A stretch of 10,000 nt of DNA from Rheinheimera sp. GTDB lineage: Bacteria > Pseudomonadota > Gammaproteobacteria > Enterobacterales > Alteromonadaceae. The notes under the pieces were generated by a model that saw only the letters and a list, made by a program, of their open reading frames with translations, made no database searches and had not been told where the DNA came from. Positions within the stretch are counted from its first letter, which is position 1. Every line of letters starts with the position of its first letter. Below are positions 1-6,430 of the stretch, one piece after another. Position numbers and translations under genes: made by a program. The stretch covers positions 1 to 10,000 of the forward strand of contig NZ_JAIWOI010000365.1 of NCBI RefSeq assembly GCF_020217005.1, in the 5' to 3' direction.

Positions 1-6
1 CCCCCG

Positions 7-88
7 TTGCCCAGATAGCTCAGTCGGTAGAGCAGCGGATTGAAAATCCGCGTGTCGGTGGTTCGATTCCGCCTCTGGGCACCATAAA
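7..88 (+). repeat. 82-bp perfect direct repeat, copy A (contains tRNA-Phe)
   Basis: Bases 7-88 are identical to 216-297. The repeat is the whole tRNA-Phe gene plus 2 bp upstream and 4 bp downstream. The two copies flank the tRNA-Thr gene and differ immediately outside these limits. Confidence 0.95.
9..84 (+). tRNA. tRNA-Phe (GAA), copy 1
   Basis: This 76-nt gene folds into a complete cloverleaf. The 7-bp acceptor stem GCCCAGA/TCTGGGC (9-15 with 74-80) is perfect, the anticodon stem GCGGA/TCCGC is perfect, and the T-arm has the standard TTCGATT loop. Anticodon GAA lies at 42-44. The 3' CCA is encoded (82-84), as is usual in gammaproteobacteria. It is the first gene of a Phe-Thr-Phe cluster and identical to the copy at 218-293. 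Only 8 bases precede it, so its promoter or any further upstream tRNA lies outside the window. Confidence 0.98.
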
Positions 89-92
89 TTTT

Positions 93-121
93 GTGATGTG
101 GTTGCTTCGCAATCTTGTCAC
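93..121 (+). other. Hairpin in the spacer between tRNA-Phe and tRNA-Thr
   Basis: Bases 93-105 can pair with 109-121 around a 3-nt TTC loop. The stem is 13 positions long: nine Watson-Crick pairs, three G-T wobbles and one T-T mismatch. No T-run follows, so it is not a rho-independent terminator. In the transcript it would sit between two tRNAs, where it may act as a processing or spacing element. That role is inferred. Confidence 0.5.
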
Positions 122-133
122 CCGGTTTAGGTT

Positions 134-209
<76 letters not shown>

Positions 210-215
210 TCCTAT

Positions 216-297
216 TTGCCCAGATAGCTCAGTCGGTAGAGCAGCGGATTGAAAATCCGCGTGTCGGTGGTTCGATTCCGCCTCTGGGCACCATAAA
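216..297 (+). repeat. 82-bp perfect direct repeat, copy B (contains tRNA-Phe)
   Basis: This is the second copy of the repeat at 7-88, at a start-to-start distance of 209 bp. Recombination between the copies would remove one tRNA-Phe and the only tRNA-Thr(TGT) seen here. Confidence 0.95.
218..293 (+). tRNA. tRNA-Phe (GAA), copy 2
   Basis: This gene is base-for-base identical to the tRNA-Phe at 9-84, with anticodon GAA at 251-253 and encoded CCA at 291-293. It is the last gene of the cluster and is followed within a few bases by the terminator hairpin at 297-335. Confidence 0.98.
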
Positions 298-335
298 AAA
301 CAAAAAGCCCGTCCTTGTGACGGGCTTTTTGTTTT
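297..335. terminator. Bidirectional rho-independent terminator
   Basis: Bases 297-313 and 319-335 form a perfect 17-bp inverted repeat around a 5-nt loop. The GC-rich core is GCCCGTC/GACGGGC, flanked by A-tracts on the left and T-tracts on the right. It therefore ends transcription both from the tRNA cluster (plus strand) and from the HAD phosphatase gene, whose stop codon is about 35 nt away on the minus strand. Confidence 0.93.
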
Positions 336-370
336 GTGTCATTCACCGACTTCATAATTCAAAAGCCTGT

Positions 371-1039
371 TCAGCTTTGTTTAAACCCCCAGGCCTGAAA
401 ATGCTCGGGCTGAATGTCGCTAAAACACTTTAAGCGGCTTTCGGCCTGATCGTATTCAGCTCTGTGCCAGTGATGTTCCGCGGGTAAAGCCACTACTTTC
501 ATACCTGCCGCCTTGGCGGCAGTTAAACCTGTGACTGAATCTTCAAACACCAGGCAATGCTCTGAAGCAACACCAAGCTTGCTGGCGGCTAAATGGTAAA
601 TTTCTGGCTTGGGTTTGCCCTGTGTAACCAGCTCAATAGAGCAAAGTGCCTGAAAATAATGGCGAATTTGTAGTTTATCCAGCACGGTATTCATCAGCGA
701 ACCTGGTGAGTTGGTGGCCAAGGCTACCGGAATTTGCCAGTTTTGCAGTTGTAGCAACAACTCAAGTACGCCTTTTTTAACCACACCACGTTCGAGTACT
801 GCTGCAGCCACGTAATCAATAACAGCTTGTTCGGCTTGTTCAATGCTCATGCCTTGCCATGGCGAATGTTGAAACCAAAGTTCAGTCACAGCTCTGGTGC
901 TCATGCCGCTGGTTTGTGAGGTGATAGCCGGATCCAGCTTTACCCCTAACTGACGAAATACATGCTGTTCGGCTTCAGCCCAATAAGGTTCAGAATCAAT
1001 CAGTACCCCATCCATATCAAAAATAACTGCCTGAACCAC
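371..1039 (-). CDS. hxpB: HAD-superfamily sugar-phosphate phosphatase (YniC/HxpB type)
   Basis: This is a 222-aa cytosolic HAD hydrolase of the beta-phosphoglucomutase-like subfamily. Motif I is FDMDGV, with the nucleophile and acid-base aspartates at D8 and D10. A cap domain spans about residues 18-85. Motif II is the ATNS stretch near 108-111, motif III lysine is K142 in GKPKP, and the metal-binding motif IV is FEDS (E166, D167). The N-terminus and the LW....PW segment near residues 54-61 closely resemble E. coli YniC/HxpB, which dephosphorylates hexitol phosphates and 2-deoxyglucose-6-phosphate; the exact substrate here is inferred. The start is GTG (1037-1039), preceded by AAGGAG with 7-nt spacing. 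It is monocistronic: its 3' end meets the shared terminator at 297-335, and it is divergent from the M61 peptidase. Confidence 0.9.
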   Translation of the reverse strand: MVQAVIFDMDGVLIDSEPYWAEAEQHVFRQLGVKLDPAITSQTSGMSTRAVTELWFQHSPWQGMSIEQAEQAVIDYVAAAVLERGVVKKGVLELLLQLQNWQIPVALATNSPGSLMNTVLDKLQIRHYFQALCSIELVTQGKPKPEIYHLAASKLGVASEHCLVFEDSVTGLTAAKAAGMKVVALPAEHHWHRAEYDQAESRLKCFSDIQPEHFQAWGFKQS

Positions 1040-1232
1040 CTGCTTGCTCCTTCTGTGCTGTATCAGGCTTTATTATTCAACAGCTGTGGCTGCTCTACCA
1101 CTGCTTTATTAAGCTGGACCTATCAAATTCTCTGCTTAGCTTTGTTTTTGCGATGAAGTGCAAAGAAGCAGATTGGAGTACGTCGTCAATTGTTCTATGG
1201 TAGAGCGTTATCATTTAGGAAAGGATACTGTA

Positions 1233-3062
1233 GTGCGCCTGCTTTTCGCCTTGTCTACGTCTACTTTGTTAAGTCTCAGCCTGTTAGCGGCAGAACCTGA
1301 GGTTCCATCCTCTGTAAGCTATCAATTGTCTTTTGATAATGTGGTGCACCATGAGGCGGCTATTCAGGTACGGTTTGACGCTGTCAACTCCACCCATTTA
1401 GTACTGAGTATGAGCAGCGCATCGCCAGGTCGTTATGCTCCTCATGCTTTTGCCAAAAACATCTACGACCTTAAAGCGATGGACAGCACAGGTAAAGCCT
1501 TGCCACTGCAGCGGATCAGTCCAAGCCAATGGTCTGTAGCGCAACACGATGGTACTGTCATTGTTCAGTATAGGCTTTATGGTGATTGGGGTGATGGTAC
1601 CTATAACCAGATAGATCGGACTCATGCCCACCTCAACATGCCTGCTACTTTGTTGTTTGCCGAAAACTACGCTAAGCACCCTGCCACTTTGCGTTTCAAG
1701 TTGCCGGATGCAAACTGGAAAGTAGCAACTCAGCTGCAGTTGCAAGCGGATGGCAGCTACATTGCGCCAGACTTGCAGTATCTGATGGACAGCCCGGTGG
1801 AATTGAGTGCTTTTAGCCAACGCAGCTGGAAAGTTGCAGATCAGCAGTCGGAAGCCACTATTCATCTGGTTTTGCATCATCAGGGTACAGAACAACAACT
1901 GGATAGCTTTACCGAAAAAGCCAAAGCCGTAGTGGCTGAACAGCAAAAGATATTTGGTGAGTATCCAAAGTTTGATTATGGCCAGTATGTGTTTATTGCT
2001 GACTATCTGCCTTATGTCGATGGTGATGGTATGGAACATCGCAATTCCACTATTCTGACCGATGAGCGTTCATTGAAGGAGGCGGACTATGCGCAGATTG
2101 AAACCCTGTCCCACGAGTTCTTTCATGCCTGGAACGTAGAACGCTTGCGTCCGGCCGATTTAGAACCCTTTGATTTTCAACGAGCCAATATGAGCCGTAA
2201 CTTATGGTTTGCTGAAGGTGTGACCAACTATTACGGCAAACTGACGTTAAGCCGCACCGGACATTTTGAGTTGCAGGCCTATCTGGACAAAGTGGTCACG
2301 GCACTGAATAAAGTGCAGTATTCTCCGGGGCGACAGTTTTTCCCTGCCACAGGTATGAGTGAGCTGGCGCCTTTTGTGGATGCGGCAGTCTCCGTAGATC
2401 CCACCAACTACGCCAACAGCTTTATCTCTTATTACACCTATGGTGAAGTAATAGGATTAGCCTTAGATCTGACCTTAAGAACAGAGTTTGAAGGACTGAG
2501 TCTGGACCTGCTGATGCGTCAGCTCTGGCTTGAGTTTGGTAAAACCGGCATCCCTTACACTGAACAGGATTTAGAACAGGCTTTAGCAAAACTGACGAAC
2601 AATCCTGCTTTTGCCCGCAGCTTCTTCAGCCGGTTTATTCAGGGACAGGAATTGCCTGACTTTGCAGCTTTATTTGCTGAAATGGGCTTACAGCTAACTC
2701 AGGCTAAACCTAAGCAGGCGTTTTTAACTTCTGCCACTTTGCTGGAGCAAAACAAACAGCTCAAAGTCGACAGCAATACCTTAATTGGCAGCCCTTTGTA
2801 TCAGGCTGGCGTTGATAAGGGCGATCTGCTGTTAAAACTGGGGCGCACTAAGCTGAAATCAAAAAAGCAGTGGGACAAAGCGTTAGCTCAGTACAAAGTG
2901 GGTGATACTGCAGAACTGAGCTTTAGCAGTCGTGGTAAAACCTATACCACTCAAGTGACTTTTGCTGCTGATCCGGCTTTGATGCTGACTGAACTTAAAG
3001 ATGCGACTCAAAAGCAGCTGCACCGCCGTCAGTTGTGGCTGGGATCGTTATCTAACACGTAA
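1233..3062 (+). CDS. Secreted M61-family metallopeptidase with C-terminal PDZ domain
   Basis: This is a 609-aa exported zinc peptidase of the glycyl-aminopeptidase (M61) family. I chose the GTG start at 1233 because AAAGGA lies 7 nt upstream and the protein then opens with a classic signal peptide (MRLLF, a hydrophobic run, LAA, cleavage near residue 20). The frame is open back to 1158, but the earlier GTG (1158) and ATG (1197) starts lack a good ribosome site and would bury the signal peptide. In order come an N-terminal beta domain (about 25-235), the GDGMEH segment (about 264-269), the catalytic HEFFHAWN with zinc ligands H294 and H298 and catalytic E295, the third ligand E328 in FAEGVTNYY, and a PDZ domain (about 515-580). 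The family removes N-terminal residues, preferring glycine or alanine; the substrate here is unknown. A weak promoter-like pair (TTGGAG 1173, TATGGT 1196) precedes it. Its last 34 bp overlap the HxlR gene. Confidence 0.9.
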   Translation: MRLLFALSTSTLLSLSLLAAEPEVPSSVSYQLSFDNVVHHEAAIQVRFDAVNSTHLVLSMSSASPGRYAPHAFAKNIYDLKAMDSTGKALPLQRISPSQWSVAQHDGTVIVQYRLYGDWGDGTYNQIDRTHAHLNMPATLLFAENYAKHPATLRFKLPDANWKVATQLQLQADGSYIAPDLQYLMDSPVELSAFSQRSWKVADQQSEATIHLVLHHQGTEQQLDSFTEKAKAVVAEQQKIFGEYPKFDYGQYVFIADYLPYVDGDGMEHRNSTILTDERSLKEADYAQIETLSHEFFHAWNVERLRPADLEPFDFQRANMSRNLWFAEGVTNYYGKLTLSRTGHFELQAYLDKVVTALNKVQYSPGRQFFPATGMSELAPFVDAAVSVDPTNYANSFISYYTYGEVIGLALDLTLRTEFEGLSLDLLMRQLWLEFGKTGIPYTEQDLEQALAKLTNNPAFARSFFSRFIQGQELPDFAALFAEMGLQLTQAKPKQAFLTSATLLEQNKQLKVDSNTLIGSPLYQAGVDKGDLLLKLGRTKLKSKKQWDKALAQYKVGDTAELSFSSRGKTYTTQVTFAADPALMLTELKDATQKQLHRRQLWLGSLSNT

Positions 3063-3379
3063 GTTTCGCCCCAGTGTTTCAGTAACATCACGACCTCGTT
3101 TAAGCTCTGACCTTTAGGGCTTAAACGATATTCAACTTTAGGCGGTACTTCAGGATACACAGTACGCAGAACTAAGCCATCCTGCTCCAACTCTCTCAAC
3201 TGACGGGTCAACATTCGCTGGGTGACTCTGGGCAGCAGACGTGCCAGTTGATTAAACCGCAACTCACCATTTTGTAAGTGATACAGGATCACTCCTTTCC
3301 ACTTGCCACCAATCAATTCAAGGGCGGCTTCCACACCACAATCGGTGGCGGTATTACGCTGTTCTATTTTTGTTCTCAT
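3029..3379 (-). CDS. HxlR-family winged-helix transcriptional regulator
   Basis: This small DNA-binding protein has 116 aa from the ATG at 3379. A TTG three codons upstream (3388) is possible, and neither start has a clear ribosome site. The HxlR signature is visible: an N-terminal cysteine (C14) followed by the helix leading into LIGGKWKGVIL. Next come the recognition region RVTQRMLTRQLRELEQDGLV and a wing ending in VEYRLSPKG. In relatives such as YodB, HypR and QorR, the equivalent cysteine senses electrophiles or oxidants, and the protein represses a neighbouring oxidoreductase. Here it is divergent from an MDR oxidoreductase across a 97-bp region containing a nested dyad, which suggests the same arrangement. 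Its 3' end overlaps the M61 peptidase gene by 34 bp, with no terminator between them. Confidence 0.92.
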   Translation of the reverse strand: MRTKIEQRNTATDCGVEAALELIGGKWKGVILYHLQNGELRFNQLARLLPRVTQRMLTRQLRELEQDGLVLRTVYPEVPPKVEYRLSPKGQSLNEVVMLLKHWGETYVLDNDPSHN

Positions 3380-3384
3380 GGTAT

Positions 3385-3431
3385 ACAAAATGTGTGTAAG
3401 GCACAGATTTGTGCATTCTTACGTGTTTTGT
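3385..3431. promoter_or_regulatory. Nested inverted repeat between HxlR and MDR genes; candidate operator
   Basis: Three sets of arms share nearly the same centre (about 3408). GCACA/TGTGC (3401-3405, 3410-3414) surrounds GATT. GTAAG/CTTAC lies at 3396-3400 and 3418-3422, and ACAAAA/TTTTGT at 3385-3390 and 3426-3431. HxlR proteins bind as dimers to dyads in front of divergent target genes, so this is the natural operator candidate. The binding itself is inferred. Confidence 0.45.
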
Positions 3432-3447
3432 TGGCAAAGGCTATAGT
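3419..3447 (+). promoter_or_regulatory. Candidate promoter of the MDR oxidoreductase gene
   Basis: A good -10-like hexamer, TATAGT, lies at 3442-3447, about 30 nt before the ATG. The hexamer 17 bp upstream (3419-3424, TTACGT) is a poor -35. The weak -35 overlaps the right arm of the dyad, so a bound repressor or redox regulator could block polymerase there. This is a sequence-pattern call only. Confidence 0.35.
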
Positions 3448-3476
3448 GGATTCTGGCTTTTTAACAGGACCGAATT

Positions 3477-4487
3477 ATGTACTCTGTGAATGCGTTTTGT
3501 GTCGATGAAAACCTGCCGCTGCATTGGCGTCGGCAGGCACTTGAACTGGCTGCTCCTTCTGATCAGCAATTGCTGGTCAAGCTGGAAGCCAGTGCGCTTA
3601 ATCCGGTTGATATTAAAGTACTGAGCCAGCTCAAAACCGGACAACAAGCTGCTGTGCTGGGGTGGGACGCCGTCGGCGTTGTAGTGGCGAAAGGCGATTT
3701 AGTAACCAACATTAAACTGGGTGATCGCATCTGGTACATGGGGCAGTTGAGTGTTTCCGGTGCGCAGGCCAGCCATCAACTGGTGGATCAACGACTGGTT
3801 GCCAAAGCTCCGGCAAACTGGGATGCGGTGCAATCTGCGGCTTTACCGTTAACGGCTTTAACAGCCTGGGAGCTACTCACGGAAAAACTGGGTTACCGGC
3901 CTTATGCTTCTGAAATAAATTCAACCCGGCCATTATTGCTGATTAACGGTGCCGGTGGCGTAGGCTCTGTGTTATTGCAGTTATGCCGCTTATGGCAGAT
4001 TGATGTTACAGCGACAGCAAGCAGAGCCGAAAGTCAGGCCTGGTGCAGGTCTATGGGAGCAACTCAGGTTATACCGCATCAAGCTTTGGCTGCGCTAAAC
4101 CCACATCAGTTTCCCGCTATTGTCTGCGCCCATGATACCGATAGTTATTTTGATGAAATGGCCAGGCTGGTTGCGCCTTCAGGTTGTATTGTTGCGTTAT
4201 CCAGCGCAAAACAACCTCATGCTATTCAGCTGCTAATGGATAAAAGTGCCAGTTTCAGCTGGGAGTTTGTATTCAGTAAAACCAAATACCAAACGCCTGA
4301 TATGGCGCAACAAGGCAAAGTATTGCAACAACTGAGTGTGTTGGCAGAGCAGGGGCTAATCCAAAGTACAACCAGCACAGTACTCGCCGGGCTTTCCCCT
4401 GAAACAATGGCCCACGCCTGGCAGCTGCAAGCCAGTCAGCAGCTGACAGGTAAATTAGTCATTGATCACCGGCTTTGCAGTGACTGA
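3477..4487 (+). CDS. Zinc-free MDR oxidoreductase (quinone-reductase-like)
   Basis: This is a 336-aa cytosolic medium-chain dehydrogenase/reductase. The N-terminal GroES-like domain contains ALNPVD (about 40-45) and GWDAVGVV (62-69). The Rossmann domain carries the NAD(P)H loop GAGGVG at 158-163. The six cysteines are scattered and no structural-zinc cluster is visible, so despite names such as 'zinc-binding alcohol dehydrogenase family' it is probably a zinc-independent NADPH:quinone or enone reductase. ATG 3477 is preceded by AGGA with 7-nt spacing. The divergent HxlR regulator and the candidate operator suggest induction by quinones, aldehydes or other electrophiles, as in the E. coli qorR-qorB and Bacillus YodB systems. 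The last 22 bp overlap the end of the convergent esterase gene. Family assignment is secure; the substrate is inferred. Confidence 0.9.
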   Translation: MYSVNAFCVDENLPLHWRRQALELAAPSDQQLLVKLEASALNPVDIKVLSQLKTGQQAAVLGWDAVGVVVAKGDLVTNIKLGDRIWYMGQLSVSGAQASHQLVDQRLVAKAPANWDAVQSAALPLTALTAWELLTEKLGYRPYASEINSTRPLLLINGAGGVGSVLLQLCRLWQIDVTATASRAESQAWCRSMGATQVIPHQALAALNPHQFPAIVCAHDTDSYFDEMARLVAPSGCIVALSSAKQPHAIQLLMDKSASFSWEFVFSKTKYQTPDMAQQGKVLQQLSVLAEQGLIQSTTSTVLAGLSPETMAHAWQLQASQQLTGKLVIDHRLCSD

Positions 4488-5461
4488 GCCAGTTTCACTA
4501 CGGCCTGAATTTGCAGGCCTTTGCGATTGGCATAGTTCGCATCTGTATAACCCCACCAGTCCCAGCAGGCTTGTGGGTTCATCGGCATCAGGTTGGATGC
4601 CCGGGTTTGTGGATACAGCACCACTATATTGTTGCTGTCGGCATAGCGGTTAAATCCGGCTTTTTCGACATAGGCCATACCAACAGCCTCCGCATGCTGG
4701 TTACAACCATGAAAGCTGATGTGCAAACTGCAGCTTTGGCCTTGCTCACAGTTTTTGGGTACATAAACATAACCTTGTTCAGCCATAGTATCAGCCAGAT
4801 CGCCAGCTATTGTTTGCTGCTCAATAGGGTAGACTTTACCGTCGCTGGTGTTGGAAGGTGCTTTTAAACCGGCTTGAATAAACTTCAGTGCTTCTCCTGC
4901 CGCATCGTAATTACACTTGCCCAGGAAGGGGGCTTCAGACGTATCGCAGGCGCTGCCTTCGGCTAGAGTTGGCATATGGTGAGCGAAGTTTTTATCCTGC
5001 ACATAACTCAGTTGTGCTGCCGGTAACCACTGCTGGTACTGCTGATGGAGCGCATCAGCCACTTCTTTACTGATCTTTTGATCGGCAGTGCCGTGCAACA
5101 ACCAGATTTTGCTTTGCTTAATTTGAGCTTCTGATGCCAACAAACCTTGTACAGACCAGTCTTTGAGCTGCTTATTGATGTCGGCCAAAGGGATAGGGCT
5201 GCCGACTTTATTAATACAGTGATCCAGCGCCGTCATTAAATTATTCTGCGCACAATACACTGGCCCGGCGGCCACTATAGCCGCACCTTTGACCCAATCG
5301 GCATGGGCAAGCTGGAACTGCGCTGCCATGTAACCACCGCTGGATAAACCTGAGACTGTAGTCTGGTCTAAATTCAGCTTTAACGCAGGCACAGCATATA
5401 CCGAACTGCTGAATAAAAATGCTATGGAGGATAAAACGAAAGGCGCCATCATAGTTTTCAT
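4466..5461 (-). CDS. Secreted PHB-depolymerase-like esterase with circularly permuted alpha/beta-hydrolase motif order
   Basis: This is a 331-aa exported serine esterase. The ATG at 5461 has AAGGA 8 nt upstream and opens a signal peptide (MKTMMAPF, hydrophobic core, VYA cleavage near residue 23). The frame stays open 17 codons further, but that start would place charged residues before the signal. The nucleophile box GLSSG comes early (Ser40 of the precursor). Candidate acid D127 lies in HGTAD and candidate histidine H161/H162 in FAHHM; spacing is about 87 then 34 residues. Segments that normally precede the box in PHB depolymerases (HGCNQ, VVLYPQT, ACWDWWG) instead follow it at about 250-305. 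This order matches the Penicillium funiculosum PHB depolymerase (Ser39-Asp121-His155), described as circularly permuted. Eight cysteines could form four disulfides. No separate polymer-binding domain is seen, so the substrate may be PHB, oligomers or another ester. Confidence 0.85.
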   Translation of the reverse strand: MKTMMAPFVLSSIAFLFSSSVYAVPALKLNLDQTTVSGLSSGGYMAAQFQLAHADWVKGAAIVAAGPVYCAQNNLMTALDHCINKVGSPIPLADINKQLKDWSVQGLLASEAQIKQSKIWLLHGTADQKISKEVADALHQQYQQWLPAAQLSYVQDKNFAHHMPTLAEGSACDTSEAPFLGKCNYDAAGEALKFIQAGLKAPSNTSDGKVYPIEQQTIAGDLADTMAEQGYVYVPKNCEQGQSCSLHISFHGCNQHAEAVGMAYVEKAGFNRYADSNNIVVLYPQTRASNLMPMNPQACWDWWGYTDANYANRKGLQIQAVVKLAQSLQSR

Positions 5462-5580
5462 CTGAACTGTCCTTTTAAAAGCTAAGAAGTCACTTATTCT
5501 GGGCTCTTTCAAGATTGCGGGCTATAGCACTAAGGTACAGTGAGCTGCAGTGACAGAAATAAAAAGATCCGGCAAAGCAG

Positions 5581-5589
5581 TGATACAAT
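5581..5589 (+). promoter_or_regulatory. Candidate extended -10 promoter of the MBL/folK-like operon
   Basis: TGATACAAT fits the extended -10 pattern TGnTATAAT with one mismatch and sits about 50 nt before the ATG at 5639. No good -35 lies at 17 bp, which extended -10 promoters can tolerate. The TGA is part of the third of three CAGTGA hexamers (5538, 5548, 5578). Pattern-based call. Confidence 0.4.
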
Positions 5590-5638
5590 CTGCCATATAA
5601 GCCGTATGATGAAAGCATCTCGTTGTGGGTAGAAATAA

Positions 5639-6415
5639 ATGATGTTATCCAACACCAATGAACTGTTAATTCTGGGTTGTGGTCATTCAGAATCCGATAC
5701 TTTGTTTAATAACAACGCATTGGTCACTAACGATAAAGGTAAATTGCTGATTGACTGTGGCTACACCATCAAACCTGCGTTGCAGGCCCAGGGGTTAACA
5801 CTGAAGGATATAGATGCCGTTTTTATTACCCATGTGCACGCAGATCATATGTTTGGACTGGAGCGGCTTGCGAATGAAGGGCGCTATAAATATCGCAAAA
5901 AGGCCCGGCTGATGTTGCATCATGAGTTATACGACGAGTTATGGCATCAGTGTTTAAAAGGGGTGCTGGGTAAAAATGGCGAAGGAGAAAATGAACTCTC
6001 TGATTATTTCGACCTGGTGTTGTTGCATAACGAGGAGTTTGAGCTCTTTGGCAATCAGTACCAACTGCATCGAGTCAGTCATACGCCGGGTAAAGTGTGC
6101 TTTGGTGTACTGATTAATCAGTCGGTGTTTTACTCAGGTGACACAGTGGCAGTGCCGGAACTGCTAATGCAGCTTAATCCGGAGCTGATTTTTCACGATG
6201 TCACATTAACTGAATACAACCCTGTGCATGCCTCTGTGCATTCGCTTATCCGTCTGTACCCGGAAGCACTGCGTAAAAAAACCTATTTAATGAGTTATGA
6301 GGATCACTGGCCAAAATATCAGCCGATGGTCGATCAGCATTTTGCTGGTTTTGCCAGGCAAGGACAGCGGGTGCAATTGAGTAAAAAATCTCAGACGGAT
6401 GCAGCTCAATGCTGA
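5639..6415 (+). CDS. MBL-fold metallo-hydrolase, RNase Z-like group, function unknown
   Basis: This 258-aa cytosolic protein has the metallo-beta-lactamase fold. The metal motif THVHADH provides H65, H67, D69 and H70. The next ligands are H148 in VSHTPG and D168 in YSGDT. A VHASVHSL segment (196-203) resembles the GHSTA region of RNase Z-type and phosphodiesterase-type MBL enzymes. The usual last ligand, in an LTH-type strand, is not obvious: the corresponding LMSYEDHW has serine where histidine is expected, and H223 three residues later may substitute. The likely chemistry is phosphodiester or phosphate-ester hydrolysis, inferred from fold only. The ATG at 5639 and the one at 5642 are both possible; the ribosome site is weak. 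Only 15 nt separate it from the folK-like gene, so they are probably co-transcribed, hinting at a nucleotide- or pterin-related substrate. Confidence 0.85.
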   Translation: MMLSNTNELLILGCGHSESDTLFNNNALVTNDKGKLLIDCGYTIKPALQAQGLTLKDIDAVFITHVHADHMFGLERLANEGRYKYRKKARLMLHHELYDELWHQCLKGVLGKNGEGENELSDYFDLVLLHNEEFELFGNQYQLHRVSHTPGKVCFGVLINQSVFYSGDTVAVPELLMQLNPELIFHDVTLTEYNPVHASVHSLIRLYPEALRKKTYLMSYEDHWPKYQPMVDQHFAGFARQGQRVQLSKKSQTDAAQC

Positions 6416-6430
6416 GTCACTAGGAGTGGT

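Noticed and set aside
505..522. Palindrome CTGCCGCC-TT-GGCGGCAG inside the HAD phosphatase gene.
   Set aside because: It falls in Ala-Ala-Lys-Ala-Ala codons, has no T-run, and is explained by GC-rich alanine codons.
1089..1103. On the minus strand, a stretch resembling the tRNA D-arm (CAGTGGTAGAGCAGC), close to the tRNA cluster; a possible tRNA remnant.
   Set aside because: Only about 15 bases match, and no acceptor, anticodon or T-arm follows. It is too short to distinguish from chance.
1067..1111. Nine-base direct repeat GCTTTATTA (1067-1075 and 1103-1111) upstream of the M61 gene.
   Set aside because: It is short and AT-rich, with no transposase or other mobile-element remnant between the copies.
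1398..2039. A 213-codon open frame on the minus strand opposite the M61 peptidase.
   Set aside because: It has no recognisable domain and an unbiased, odd amino-acid composition, and it lies wholly antisense to a gene with a full set of M61 motifs. It is a shadow frame.
4511..4867. A 118-codon plus-strand frame opposite the esterase gene.
   Set aside because: It lies inside a gene with signal peptide and catalytic motifs on the other strand, and no protein family is recognisable.
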